DNA of 64,000 bases. Origin: SG-bin7 sp964498095 (GTDB lineage Bacteria > Bdellovibrionota > Bdellovibrionia > Bdellovibrionales > SG-bin7). This document shows, in pieces, positions 26,845-35,619 of this stretch. The DNA lies in the NCBI GenBank assembly GCA_964498095.1, contig CAZCFY010000003.1:158822-222821 (forward strand), written 5' to 3'. The notes beneath the pieces were generated by a model, which saw nothing but the letters and a program-made list of their open reading frames with translations, did not search any database and was not told where the DNA came from. Both the position numbers and the translations under genes were made by a program. Numbering within the stretch: position 1 is the first letter of the stretch; the number at the start of each line of letters is the position of its first letter.

Positions 26845-27782
26845 AGAGTAACTCCTTTGAGATTTTCGGAAGTTAATTTAATAAATATATCTTCTAAACT
26901 CGAACCTACCGGCTGCATTTGCATAAGACCCGCGCCTTCGGTGACAATGTGGGCGGCGATTTTTTCAATAACGTCGTCACCGCTTTTTAAGCTGACTTCA
27001 AAAATGCCATTTTCATCCACCGGGCTTACTTTCTCGACGCCGTTTACGCCGAGCAAAGATTTTTGCACCTTTTCGCTATTGCGGCGCACCCGCACTTGCA
27101 CGCGCGAAGTCCCGCCCATTTTTTGCGTGAGACCAGAAATCGTGTCTTCCGCAATAATTTTGCCCCGGTTGATAATAATGATGCGCTGACAAGTGGCTTG
27201 GACTTCTGGCAGAACGTGAGTGGATAAAATAATCGTATGCTGCCCAGCAAGTTCTTTAATGAGCTGACGTATCTCCGCCACCTGCCGCGGATCGAGTCCC
27301 ACGGTCGGCTCGTCAAGAATTAATACTTCCGGATCAGAAACTATTGCTTGGGCAATTCCCACGCGCTGCTTAAATCCCTTGGAAAGATTTTGGATTAACC
27401 GGTTGGCGACTCCGCCTAAATTTGTTTTTTCAAGGGCGCGGTCAACGCTGGCCCTCACTTTTGCGCGCGGTACTTTTTTAAGATTGGCAACGAACGTCAG
27501 ATAATCCCTGACATACATGTCAAAATAAACAGGTGGGATCTCCGGAAGGTATCCAATTTTTTCTTTTACCTCGATGGGGTTTTCAAACACATCAAAACCA
27601 GCAACTTTAACGACTCCCGAACTCGGAGCCATGTAACCAGTAATGATCTTCATGGTCGTTGACTTTCCGGCACCGTTGGGTCCGAGAAAACCAACCACCT
27701 CACCTTTGCGCACGCTAAAATTCAAATTATCTATGGCGCGATGAGGGCCATAGTTCTTGGTTAGATCACGAACTTCAATCAT
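26841..27782 (-). CDS. ABC transporter ATP-binding protein, GldA-like
   Basis: 313 residues. Walker A G-P-N-G-A-G-K-S-T near 38, Q-loop Y-L-P-E, signature L-S-K-G-F-K-Q-R, Walker B L-I-L-D-E-P-T and H-switch S-T-H are all present. A GTG at 27797 is in frame, but it is part of the GGAGGAA ribosome site; the ATG at 27782 is chosen. First gene of the seven-gene operon. Confidence 0.93.
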   Translation of the reverse strand: MIEVRDLTKNYGPHRAIDNLNFSVRKGEVVGFLGPNGAGKSTTMKIITGYMAPSSGVVKVAGFDVFENPIEVKEKIGYLPEIPPVYFDMYVRDYLTFVANLKKVPRAKVRASVDRALEKTNLGGVANRLIQNLSKGFKQRVGIAQAIVSDPEVLILDEPTVGLDPRQVAEIRQLIKELAGQHTIILSTHVLPEVQATCQRIIIINRGKIIAEDTISGLTQKMGGTSRVQVRVRRNSEKVQKSLLGVNGVEKVSPVDENGIFEVSLKSGDDVIEKIAAHIVTEGAGLMQMQPVGSSLEDIFIKLTSENLKGVTL

Positions 27783-27873
27783 GGAAAATTCCTCCACTCA
27801 AAAGTGTGAAAAAACTAGCCAATATCGTCAAGTTAGGAGATTGGTAAGTGACGCAAGATAGCCAGGTTTTGAC

Positions 27874-29091
27874 TTATTTTTGATCATCAATGCGCACGCG
27901 AATCACCCGTTCGTTCCGATAATTCACGCGGCCAAGCGAATCGCCCTTAATGGGCGTGACAAATCGGCATTCAGTGACCAATACCTCAAAGGTTCCTCCA
28001 AGGTTCTTTTTGCGCCCTAGAGTCTCATTGATTAACCAAGAGGCGATTTTATAGAGGTCACTGTCGGCAACCTTTAAACTGCGGTCAAAGTAGACTATGC
28101 CGTGGGCGCCCGGATAATCTTTTAAGTGAAGCCAAAGATGCCAAGCTTTTGCGCTACGGAGAAGCTTGAGATTGTCGCTTGCGGACTTTCCAAAAGACGC
28201 CGTAACGTTGTTTTCTAATCTTAGCGTACGCTGTTCAACGCGCTCCTTTAATTTGACGGGTGGCAATTTTTCTGTCGGGGTTTTCTTAGGAAGAGCCTCT
28301 ATGGCCAATAAAATTTCTTGGCGGCGATTTTCGGCGCGCTTAATCTTTTCGTCTAAGTCCTTGGCTTTTGCAAAGCAGTTTTGCATGTTCCAAGAAACCG
28401 TTTTTTTCTTATCAACAAAAGCCGCAAAGTCATCCGGCACCTCGAGGCTTTGATTTTCTTTTAGCCAATCACCCAAGGGGCGCCAAAGTTTGGCCTTTTT
28501 TTCTAAAATGTCGGCAGCCAACTTTTGCAGTGATTTTTCCAATCGCTGTTTTTCACTTTGCCGCCAGGCTTCAATATCTAAAATTTTTTCGGCTTTGGGC
28601 TTCTGCGCCGACCACTCTAGATAGACTTGTCTTGGCGTGCGTGGATTTTCATCGTAAATAAAATCAGATTTTCCCACTGGAAGCTCCTGGACTTTAGCCC
28701 ATGCGACGCGGCCCCGCCCGCAAGTGGCAATTAAATTTACACCGTGGGGAAAAAGCCTCACTTCCAATTTGGCGTCGCTAAATGCTAGGCTCAAAACTCG
28801 TCCAAGATGCGGGTCAAACTCCACGGCAGTTAGTTTTTTTTCGCCGAAATGGGCATTTAGAAACAATTGCAGAGGCGTAGTTATCTTTTTAAGACGGCGG
28901 GGTTCATCCAGTAAGAGCAAAAGGGGAGTTTTTTTATCTAAAACGACCCAAATCCAATTAAGTTTACCGGATTTCCAGAGTGCTAAACCAAATTCGTTTG
29001 ATGAACCCATCACTTTTTGCACCTGGCCGCCGACGAGGGTACGCAAATCTTCGGCCAGCAATTCCAATTCTGAGATGGTCAATGGTTTCAT
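27874..29091 (-). CDS. RqcH/NFACT-like protein
   Basis: 405 residues. The N-terminal NFACT-N region (L-A-E-D-L-R-T-L-V-G-G-Q-V-Q-K-V) precedes a charged coiled coil (about 165-270) and an NFACT-R-like domain with G-K-S-A-S-D-N-L and H-L-W-L-H-L-K-D-Y-P-G-A-H. Canonical RqcH/Rqc2 proteins, which add Ala tails in ribosome-associated quality control, are longer (about 570), so this is a shortened version. It is a single gene, divergent from the 29183 gene. Confidence 0.75.
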   Translation of the reverse strand: MKPLTISELELLAEDLRTLVGGQVQKVMGSSNEFGLALWKSGKLNWIWVVLDKKTPLLLLLDEPRRLKKITTPLQLFLNAHFGEKKLTAVEFDPHLGRVLSLAFSDAKLEVRLFPHGVNLIATCGRGRVAWAKVQELPVGKSDFIYDENPRTPRQVYLEWSAQKPKAEKILDIEAWRQSEKQRLEKSLQKLAADILEKKAKLWRPLGDWLKENQSLEVPDDFAAFVDKKKTVSWNMQNCFAKAKDLDEKIKRAENRRQEILLAIEALPKKTPTEKLPPVKLKERVEQRTLRLENNVTASFGKSASDNLKLLRSAKAWHLWLHLKDYPGAHGIVYFDRSLKVADSDLYKIASWLINETLGRKKNLGGTFEVLVTECRFVTPIKGDSLGRVNYRNERVIRVRIDDQK

Positions 29092-29182
29092 TTTTAATCA
29101 CTCTCTCGCGCCTTAGGCACAGATATAGTCTGAAACTCTAAAAAACACCAATAGAATACCGAATATTTACGCGAAACTAATT

Positions 29183-29470
29183 ATGAAATTTGACAGAGAT
29201 CCACTTTACCAAATTTTTGAAAAACACCTTCACCGGGCGCTCATGAAAGATGAGTCCGCCGAAGTCCTGGTGGATGGGGTTATCCGGGAATACACGGAGC
29301 TCTTATCGCGCAAAGGTCTAGCTCCCCTACGCCTCTTAGAATTTATCGAAATCGACGCCCGCGAAGAAGTGTCGGATATGCTTAAAAAGAAAACCTACGG
29401 GCACTTTAGTTTTACCGAATACAAATCACAGCATGCCCCACTGAAAAAAGCTAAAAGGGGCCACGCTTAA
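29183..29470 (+). CDS. Small conserved-looking hypothetical protein
   Basis: 95 residues, mostly amphipathic helix with acidic and Leu residues and a basic C-terminus. No domain recognised. The ATG lacks an obvious Shine-Dalgarno. It ends 4 bp into the convergent lipoprotein gene. Confidence 0.5.
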   Translation: MKFDRDPLYQIFEKHLHRALMKDESAEVLVDGVIREYTELLSRKGLAPLRLLEFIEIDAREEVSDMLKKKTYGHFSFTEYKSQHAPLKKAKRGHA

Positions 29471-30579
29471 TTGCCGAGTTTTCCGATTAATTGAGTCATG
29501 AGCGGCAATTTCTCGCGGGCTGAGTTAATTAAATCCTGAATTCCACGTAAGTCCGAATCTAATGCACCTTGAACAGAGGTCTGTCCCTCAACCAAGCTTT
29601 TTACCTTACCACTAGCAACTTGATTGTTAACAATACCCGTAGCTATGGCAACATGTTGAGAGGCGGTCATTAAGCGCTTGTCGATCGCGGTAAGCTGCTC
29701 GGGAGAAACCATAACTTTGTGACCGGCACTCTTTAACGATAATGCCGTTAAAGAATAGGCTTCGTTAAGGGCGACATCGATTTCCGCTCTTACCGATTCC
29801 AATAAACCGGAGCTACGGCGGAGTTCATTAACGGCGGCCCCGTCGGTTCCTTGCGCTTCGTTTGCGGCGGCCAATTTTTCGATGACTGACTTGCTATTGA
29901 CAGAGGTTTTTAAGACAGACTCAAGCTTGGCAGCAATAGGATAACTTAACTCCACGACGCGGGCCATATCGAACACACGTTGTGTACTTGGATCTTTTTC
30001 TAAACCCGGAAACATCGTGAGTTCGCCCACACCTTCTTTATTTAATTTAAAAACTAGCGCCGACTCTTCGCCATTATTGCGGCGCACACGGACAAACACG
30101 TCGTCACAACTTGCCAGACAGCGGGCCTCCGTAATGATTTTTTGCGCCTTATCAAGTGCCGTTAAGCGTTGATAGGAACCTTGCGCCACGAGCTTTTTAT
30201 CGGACGAAAAATTTAACGCCAGCGCCTGTTCCGTTGAAGTTTTTAAGACGATAACGAATTTAGAATCAATAATAGAGCCCTTTTCCACTTTCGCCTGAAA
30301 ACTTGTGGTGATGATATCATCTAGTCGTGGCTTTTTTAAAAGGGGTGCTGTTGAAATGTTAGGGTTAGCGGAAACAATTTGGTCTCTTTTAGCGTTACGG
30401 TTGTCATTATCCTTAGAAATCAAATCCGGTCCCTGTTGCGGTTGGGGCGCCGGCGGCGTTTGCGGCTGGCCGCTATTTTGTGGCGGCTTGGCGGCGCCAC
30501 GCTCATCGCGCTTTTGACACGCCGTTAATCCGACCAGCAAAATACCAGTTATCGTGATCTGAACTATACCTTTATTCAT
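29467..30579 (-). CDS. Lipoprotein, function unknown
   Basis: 370 residues with a lipobox V-G-L-T-A-C (Cys21), then a Pro/Gln-rich stretch (about 32-50). The rest is mixed: a beta region with A-R-C-L-A-S-C-D-D and a long helical C-terminal half (about 205-370) suggestive of coiled coil. Nine bases downstream of another lipoprotein gene and probably in its operon. Shared layout (lipid anchor, low-complexity linker, beta part, helical part) suggests distant relatedness. Confidence 0.65.
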   Translation of the reverse strand: MNKGIVQITITGILLVGLTACQKRDERGAAKPPQNSGQPQTPPAPQPQQGPDLISKDNDNRNAKRDQIVSANPNISTAPLLKKPRLDDIITTSFQAKVEKGSIIDSKFVIVLKTSTEQALALNFSSDKKLVAQGSYQRLTALDKAQKIITEARCLASCDDVFVRVRRNNGEESALVFKLNKEGVGELTMFPGLEKDPSTQRVFDMARVVELSYPIAAKLESVLKTSVNSKSVIEKLAAANEAQGTDGAAVNELRRSSGLLESVRAEIDVALNEAYSLTALSLKSAGHKVMVSPEQLTAIDKRLMTASQHVAIATGIVNNQVASGKVKSLVEGQTSVQGALDSDLRGIQDLINSAREKLPLMTQLIGKLGN

Positions 30580-30587
30580 AAAATTTC

Positions 30588-31895
30588 CTATTCTAATCTT
30601 TGGGGATTAATTTGACTTGCCGGAACAACAAGGGGTTTTGATTCCTTAGTCGCGGCATAACCCAGTTTCGCTTCTGGATCAGGATTAAACGGAAACGTTA
30701 CACTTGAAAGTTTATTAATAAGAATCTTTACCTTCTCCGCTTTTGCCGCATCATTTCTATATTCTGCCTCTGTATCAATTAATCTTTGTAGCATTCCGAT
30801 TTGGTCTTGAACCGCCGCTTGGATGTCATAGATTGTTTTTATAATAATGCCTTCGTTGGTTTTGGCTTCACTTTTGACTTTCTCAGCCGAACCATCCGCA
30901 ACCGATAGCGCGTGATCGTATTTTTTGCCAAAGTCGCGCAAATCTTTTATTTTAGCGCTCAGCTTTCCAGAAATTAAGTGACTTTCGATATAATCAGCTT
31001 GAACACTTAAAAGGTCGTGAAGGCCTAATTCCCGAATATACTTTCCGGCCTCAGCCAGGAAAACTTTGTTTGTTTCTACAAGCTCCTCAAGTTTTTGGGC
31101 GCGGGCTTCGATATCGGCGTCAACGCCTATAGTTTTAATAAGGTCTTTCTTATCACCAAGAACTTGAACGAGTTTTAGCGTATCTGAGTTTTCAACCGGT
31201 TCGAATGTTAAGGCTAAAGCTTCCTTGTCATTCTTTGTGACTCGCACAACAAACTCTCTAATTTCTTTATTGTCTTTCTTAGAAATTCGCAGGCGGACAT
31301 CAACGGTGCCAAACATCTTTTTAGCTTCAGCGGCGGCGGCACTTAAATCCACACCTTGTGTATTTGTAAATGGATGAAGCTCAATATAGCTTTTTAATTC
31401 TTCAACGGTTTTTGCCACTTCCGTTTTATATATCATTTTAACGGCAACGCCCTTGGCGATGGTATTAGGTTTAGAAAATAGAGAAAATTCTAGATTGAGT
31501 TTACCGTTTTCTTCTTTTTTAGACATCGAAACAGCGACGATTTGCTGAACGATCGCGGCATTGTTTTCCCAGGCCTTTAATTGGCTCGCGCCGTGGTTTT
31601 CCGTAGTGTCCTCGAGATCGATTTGACGGGCGCGTTCTTGGTGCTCAAGCTCGGCCTTGGCGCGGCGCTCTTTTTCTTCGCGGGCTAAACGCTCTTTTTC
31701 TGCATCCGAAGTTTCCGCCGGTTGCCCTGGCAAATGACCGTTTTGACCGCCGCCTTTATCACCCGTGGTTTTTTGACCAGCGCCGGCGCCTGTGGGGCGT
31801 TGGCGTTTTTCTTGTTTACCACACGCAACTATCAAGGAAGCTGATAGGATTGATAAAAACAACCATTGAAAAATAACGTTTAGACGGCGACCCAT
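30588..31895 (-). CDS. Lipoprotein with charged coiled-coil linker, function unknown
   Basis: 435 residues; lipobox S-L-I-V-A-C (Cys25). Then a Gly/Gln-rich region, a highly charged segment (E-K-E-R-L-A-R-E-E-K-E-R-R) near 66-90, a beta-rich centre and a helical C-terminus. First gene of the two-lipoprotein operon. Function not recognisable. Confidence 0.65.
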   Translation of the reverse strand: MGRRLNVIFQWLFLSILSASLIVACGKQEKRQRPTGAGAGQKTTGDKGGGQNGHLPGQPAETSDAEKERLAREEKERRAKAELEHQERARQIDLEDTTENHGASQLKAWENNAAIVQQIVAVSMSKKEENGKLNLEFSLFSKPNTIAKGVAVKMIYKTEVAKTVEELKSYIELHPFTNTQGVDLSAAAAEAKKMFGTVDVRLRISKKDNKEIREFVVRVTKNDKEALALTFEPVENSDTLKLVQVLGDKKDLIKTIGVDADIEARAQKLEELVETNKVFLAEAGKYIRELGLHDLLSVQADYIESHLISGKLSAKIKDLRDFGKKYDHALSVADGSAEKVKSEAKTNEGIIIKTIYDIQAAVQDQIGMLQRLIDTEAEYRNDAAKAEKVKILINKLSSVTFPFNPDPEAKLGYAATKESKPLVVPASQINPQRLE

Positions 31896-32151
31896 TTGAA
31901 CTGTCCTCCAAAAATAAAGTTTTAGCTATTGCTTCAATGAGCAAGCTGGGTGCCAGCGAAACTCGTGTTCAAATGCTTTAAAATGAGAATATACGTTGTT
32001 TTTTTTTCTTGCGGACGTTCTTGGGCGGCGCCTGTCAATTGCGTTGACAGTAAGAACGACCCTAAACAGATGAATACTTTAGTAGCCCCTATAGACACGC
32101 CAACTTGGCACCTAACTTGCGAGAGATACTGGTATTTAAGGGAGATTACCC

Positions 32152-32820
32152 ATGACCAAAATAAAATACTTACTGATTACAATTTTAGGACTTAGTTTTT
32201 GGTTCATCGGCAACTCGAATTCGCAAAAATCTCGCCCCGAAAGTCGTGGCCCTGCCAATGAAGATTTTGAAATGCGAGAGACCTTTGACGAAGAAGATAC
32301 GGATTATTACGAATCTTATCAGTTTCAAAGAGATTCCTCGCATCCTGCAAAAGCCGAAGAAGGAAGGCCCAGCCCCAGCGAACCTTCGAAAGTGAAAAAG
32401 AAGAAAACTAAAAAATCAAAAGATCCCATTGGGGACGATGTCGAGTGGTCAAAAAACAGTAACGATTTACGACGTGATCGCTGTCGCGCTGGTGATGCGC
32501 TTACTTGTTATGAATTAGGGAAGTCGCTGATGGCAACGGATGCCCGCGAAGGGACAAAATTCATCGCGCAAGCCTGTAATTTAAGAGATTTTACCGCCTG
32601 TGAGGAGACGGGAAAAATATTGAAGCAATGGCAGGGAGCCGATGCCGCCATTGGTTACTTTAAAGCCGCCTGTGACAACGCTTCTTATGCCGATGGGTGC
32701 TATGAGACCGCCTCTTACCTTGAAAGCCGTGGTTTAGCCTCGGTTGATAAAATTTCAGACTACTATCGCATCGCCTGTCTCGAAGGAAACTCTCAAAGTT
32801 GCGAGCGATTCGCCAACTAG
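32152..32820 (+). CDS. Exported Sel1-like (Cys-paired) repeat protein
   Basis: 222 residues with a signal-like N-terminus, an acidic then basic low-complexity region (Lys-rich K-V-K-K-K-K-T-K-K near 80), and four Sel1-like repeats in the last 110 residues, each with a Cys pair (C-R-A-G-D-A-L-T-C, C-N-L-R-D-F-T-A-C, C-D-N-A-S-Y-A-D-G-C, C-L-E-G-N-S-Q-S-C). This is the HcpB style of disulfide-bonded Sel1 repeats; such proteins bind peptides or cell-wall components. AGGGAG precedes the ATG. Confidence 0.75.
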   Translation: MTKIKYLLITILGLSFWFIGNSNSQKSRPESRGPANEDFEMRETFDEEDTDYYESYQFQRDSSHPAKAEEGRPSPSEPSKVKKKKTKKSKDPIGDDVEWSKNSNDLRRDRCRAGDALTCYELGKSLMATDAREGTKFIAQACNLRDFTACEETGKILKQWQGADAAIGYFKAACDNASYADGCYETASYLESRGLASVDKISDYYRIACLEGNSQSCERFAN

Positions 32821-32891
32821 ATTTCAGTCTTAAGTCGAGACTCAAAAGCACCGATAAATAAAGGTCAAGCTCCGGGAATGAAAGGATCAAA

Positions 32892-33701
32892 ATGAGACAA
32901 TTTCTTTTGTTATCTTTTGCCTTACTATTAACAGAAAATGTTTTCGGCCATGCCCGTCTTTTGGTTGATAAAACCGAACGCAAACCACCTGCGGACTTAC
33001 TCACTCCCTTTGAATCTCCAAAGCCACGTGACACCCAAGACGGCTATAAAATTTTTGCCGGGAATCAACCTCCTTGCGGTAACAATACAGCGAGTGCGAC
33101 TCTGGCAAATTTCACGAAGGGTCAGGCGATTAAATTTGAGTGGATAGAAACCATTCAGCATGATGGTTATTATATTTTTCAAATATCCACAGATAATGGC
33201 GCCAATTGGACTACCATAGGACAATATAATGACGACCAAAATGTACTACAAGGACCAGCACCGCACTATTATCCTTCGGTAGCCCAAGCCAATTTTAAGG
33301 TGCAACTGCCGGCGAACTTAACCTGTGAAAGGTGCACCATTCGTTTTATTCAGCACATGAATAACCAGGTTGTAAATCACGCCAATACATTAGACAACGT
33401 GGATTATTTCTCATGTGCTGACGTCAAAATATCCGAAGCTGTTGTAACACCACCGCCCGCCGAGCCACCACCAGTGACACAAGAGCCGCCGCCGCCCGCT
33501 GGTAATTCATCACAAAGCAGTCAGACATTGCAAAACAATGGCCCGCAATTTAGTTCTTGCGGCCTGATAAAAAACAACCGCAGCGGTTTGCCACCTAATA
33601 ACGCCGCACTCGTGGCAACAGTATTACTGATGCCGTTACTTCTGCTCCAAACATTGCGCCCGCAACGCGCGCGCCGGCGTAGCCGCTTTTTTAATTGGTA
33701 A
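32892..33701 (+). CDS. Polysaccharide monooxygenase-like protein with C-terminal sorting-type tail
   Basis: 269 residues. The signal peptide ends directly before H20 (V-F-G/H-A-R-L-L), so the mature protein starts with His, as in copper 'histidine brace' LPMOs; a second candidate ligand is H90 in I-Q-H-D-G-Y-Y. This fits the SCE4755-type monooxygenase-like group. A Pro-rich linker (about 182-200) leads to S-S-C-G-L-I (Cys223), then a hydrophobic helix and R-P-Q-R-A-R-R-R, a MYXO-CTERM-like sorting signal. Overlaps the convergent SpoIID gene by 11 bp. Confidence 0.65.
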   Translation: MRQFLLLSFALLLTENVFGHARLLVDKTERKPPADLLTPFESPKPRDTQDGYKIFAGNQPPCGNNTASATLANFTKGQAIKFEWIETIQHDGYYIFQISTDNGANWTTIGQYNDDQNVLQGPAPHYYPSVAQANFKVQLPANLTCERCTIRFIQHMNNQVVNHANTLDNVDYFSCADVKISEAVVTPPPAEPPPVTQEPPPPAGNSSQSSQTLQNNGPQFSSCGLIKNNRSGLPPNNAALVATVLLMPLLLLQTLRPQRARRRSRFFNW

Positions 33702-34842
33702 TAATTTTTAGTCCGGGAAAATAATGACCGAGAATCTCGCGGTAGGTTTTTCCGGACTTTGCCAAATCCTTCGCTCCCCATTGACAAAGCCCAACACCGT
33801 GGCCAAACCCACGTCCAGAAAACAATATTTGATCCAAAGCCACTCTCGCTTCAAATCGCGTACTTTTTAATAGCGCATATCCGAGTAATTCGCGTAGCCG
33901 CGTCGCTAAAATTTCAATTTTTCTACCATCGCTAAAGTTAAGGGCCAACAGATTCACGCGCCCGCCCGTCGTGGAAGATATCGATTCAATACTGGCTAGT
34001 TTACCAACCGCAACAGCGCCCATTTCGCTCTTAATTTTACGCAAAAACTGCTCGCTATTTATCGCGTAGGTCCATTGTCCCGTGGACCGCACGGCGCACG
34101 AATAATCATTAACGGCAACACCCCGATGACCAAAATTCCAAACATTTTTAGGTAACTCCGTCTGCCCGCCGCAGTCAGCGTGATAATTGGCCATAATAAC
34201 CTGTCCCTTATTATCGCCAAGAATCATTCCCCGTGTCGCCTCAAGGGCCGTCATTAGGTTTTTTCGGCGGTCTTCGGTCAAAACAATATCCGACGAATAA
34301 AGTTGGTCGCGAACGGTGGAATCCACGTCAAAGAGTTCAGCGCGCCTATTTTCGATTTGCTTCAGAGTATAAGTTCTCGCGGTAATAAGTTGCGCCTTGA
34401 GGGCTTCCAGTGGCCACTTTAATGGCATCTCTCCGGGCAAAACACCTTCCAGGTACCGTTCTAACTCAAGTATCCCAATGACGACAAACCGTGAAAACTT
34501 ACCATTGGGCTGGAGTACTGATACGATCCTTACCGTATCCGGTAATTTCATTCCGTTGAAAGTCAGACTCCCAGAAAAGTTAAGAGGCGTGGAGTGATCG
34601 GCAAGATCAATCACCCTTCCATTCGCATTCTCTAATGTCCATGTATAGTTTGGCCCCTGATTTTCGATGGTTATCCGCTGACCCTGAAGTGGTTTCTCAG
34701 CGTTAACTTTTATATCGCCAGTAATGACAACGCGGTCATATTTCTCGAACAAGCGAACCCGCACCAGGTCTTCGGCCGATACACGTGCACCTATAAATAT
34801 AAAAGTTGAGACAAAAAGAAACCTAAAGATGCAAGCCTCCAT
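33691..34842 (-). CDS. SpoIID/LytB domain protein
   Basis: 383 residues with a signal peptide (cut near RVSA/EDL). SpoIID signature stretches: L-E-G-V-L-P-G-E-M-P near 133, A-L-K-A-Q-L-I-T-A-R-T-Y near 147, N-Y-H-A-D-C-G-G-Q-T near 205 and G-R-G-F-G-H-G-V-G-L-C-Q-W-G near the end. SpoIID-type enzymes are lytic transglycosylases acting on denuded peptidoglycan. No spore genes are expected here; in Gram-negatives a cell-wall remodelling role is more likely. Confidence 0.85.
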   Translation of the reverse strand: MEACIFRFLFVSTFIFIGARVSAEDLVRVRLFEKYDRVVITGDIKVNAEKPLQGQRITIENQGPNYTWTLENANGRVIDLADHSTPLNFSGSLTFNGMKLPDTVRIVSVLQPNGKFSRFVVIGILELERYLEGVLPGEMPLKWPLEALKAQLITARTYTLKQIENRRAELFDVDSTVRDQLYSSDIVLTEDRRKNLMTALEATRGMILGDNKGQVIMANYHADCGGQTELPKNVWNFGHRGVAVNDYSCAVRSTGQWTYAINSEQFLRKIKSEMGAVAVGKLASIESISSTTGGRVNLLALNFSDGRKIEILATRLRELLGYALLKSTRFEARVALDQILFSGRGFGHGVGLCQWGAKDLAKSGKTYREILGHYFPGLKIITN

Positions 34843-34888
34843 GCTGCTACACTTATTTTAGGCGTTCTCTTTAAAAAAACTCAACAGA

Positions 34889-35290
34889 TTATTTGCGGCG
34901 AATTCTCTGCAAATGTTCCCACGCCGCGCGCTTTAGATGGGGGTTGGCGACCATTTCAGCGGGATGGTAGGATTTTATGGCTTCTAAGGACATGGTTGGC
35001 CACTGACTCTCTTGCGCAGTGGAAGTAAGAATAACCGCATTTTCATCGAGTTTTTGTTTTTCAATCTCCTGAAGCTCAACTTCTTTTACCTGCACTTGAT
35101 CGAGCTTCCAGCCCAACGCCGCCAACATCTTTTCAAATAACTCGGCGGTCGGGCCGGGCGCAAAAACACTCTGAAGACTTGGACTTTTCTCTAACAAGAA
35201 AACTGGGCCTATAGCGGTAGTGGCCGGCGAAATCGCCGCGCGCTCTATACCTAAGATGGATTTTAAATAAGCCAAATAATTTTCTAACAC
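34889..35290 (-). CDS. Reduced uracil-DNA-glycosylase-like protein
   Basis: 133 residues starting GTG. The C-terminal S-Y-H-P-A-E-M-V-A-N-P-H-L-K-R-A-A-W is very like the end of family-4 uracil-DNA glycosylases, and A-P-G-P-T-A-E-L-F-E-K-M-L-A-A-L-G-W matches their central helix. The catalytic GEAPG motif and the Cys cluster are absent. The size is close to HolD (Pol III psi), another inactive UDG-fold protein, so a non-catalytic role is possible. Function inferred only. Confidence 0.55.
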   Translation of the reverse strand: MLENYLAYLKSILGIERAAISPATTAIGPVFLLEKSPSLQSVFAPGPTAELFEKMLAALGWKLDQVQVKEVELQEIEKQKLDENAVILTSTAQESQWPTMSLEAIKSYHPAEMVANPHLKRAAWEHLQRIRRK

Positions 35291-35391
35291 AGGGATTACT
35301 TATTTAAGTCCATATATGTGGTCATTAAATTTCACACCTAACGCGCCATGTCCCCCTTTATTTTTGGAATCCCTCGCCGAAGAGTTCTCAC

Positions 35392-35619
35392 ATGGAGAAC
35401 TCAGTGCGATCAATGAAGGCCACGAAGAAGAAATCGGAATTTACCCACGCCTCGAAAAATTACGATGACGTTTTGGCGAATTTCAATCAATGTTGTCTAT
35501 GTGGCACAGATCTGCAATTTACGCATAAGGCGGACTACGAAAATATGATTATTCAAGAAGAAGCATTCTGCCCAGCCTGCAGTATAAAAACCAAGAACAA
35601 TAGCCACGCTCTCCAGTGA
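35392..35619 (+). CDS. Small zinc-ribbon-like protein
   Basis: 75 residues with two Cys pairs, C-C-L-C-G and C-P-A-C, spaced about 25 residues apart, a likely zinc ribbon. Start uncertain: the Met eight codons later (35413) is also possible. The stop overlaps the start of the transporter gene (GTGA), so the two are coupled. Confidence 0.6.
   Translation: MENSVRSMKATKKKSEFTHASKNYDDVLANFNQCCLCGTDLQFTHKADYENMIIQEEAFCPACSIKTKNNSHALQ

Noticed and set aside
31950..32195. Short frame before the Sel1-type gene
   Set aside because: No ribosome site, overlaps the start of the real gene in another frame, composition not protein-like.
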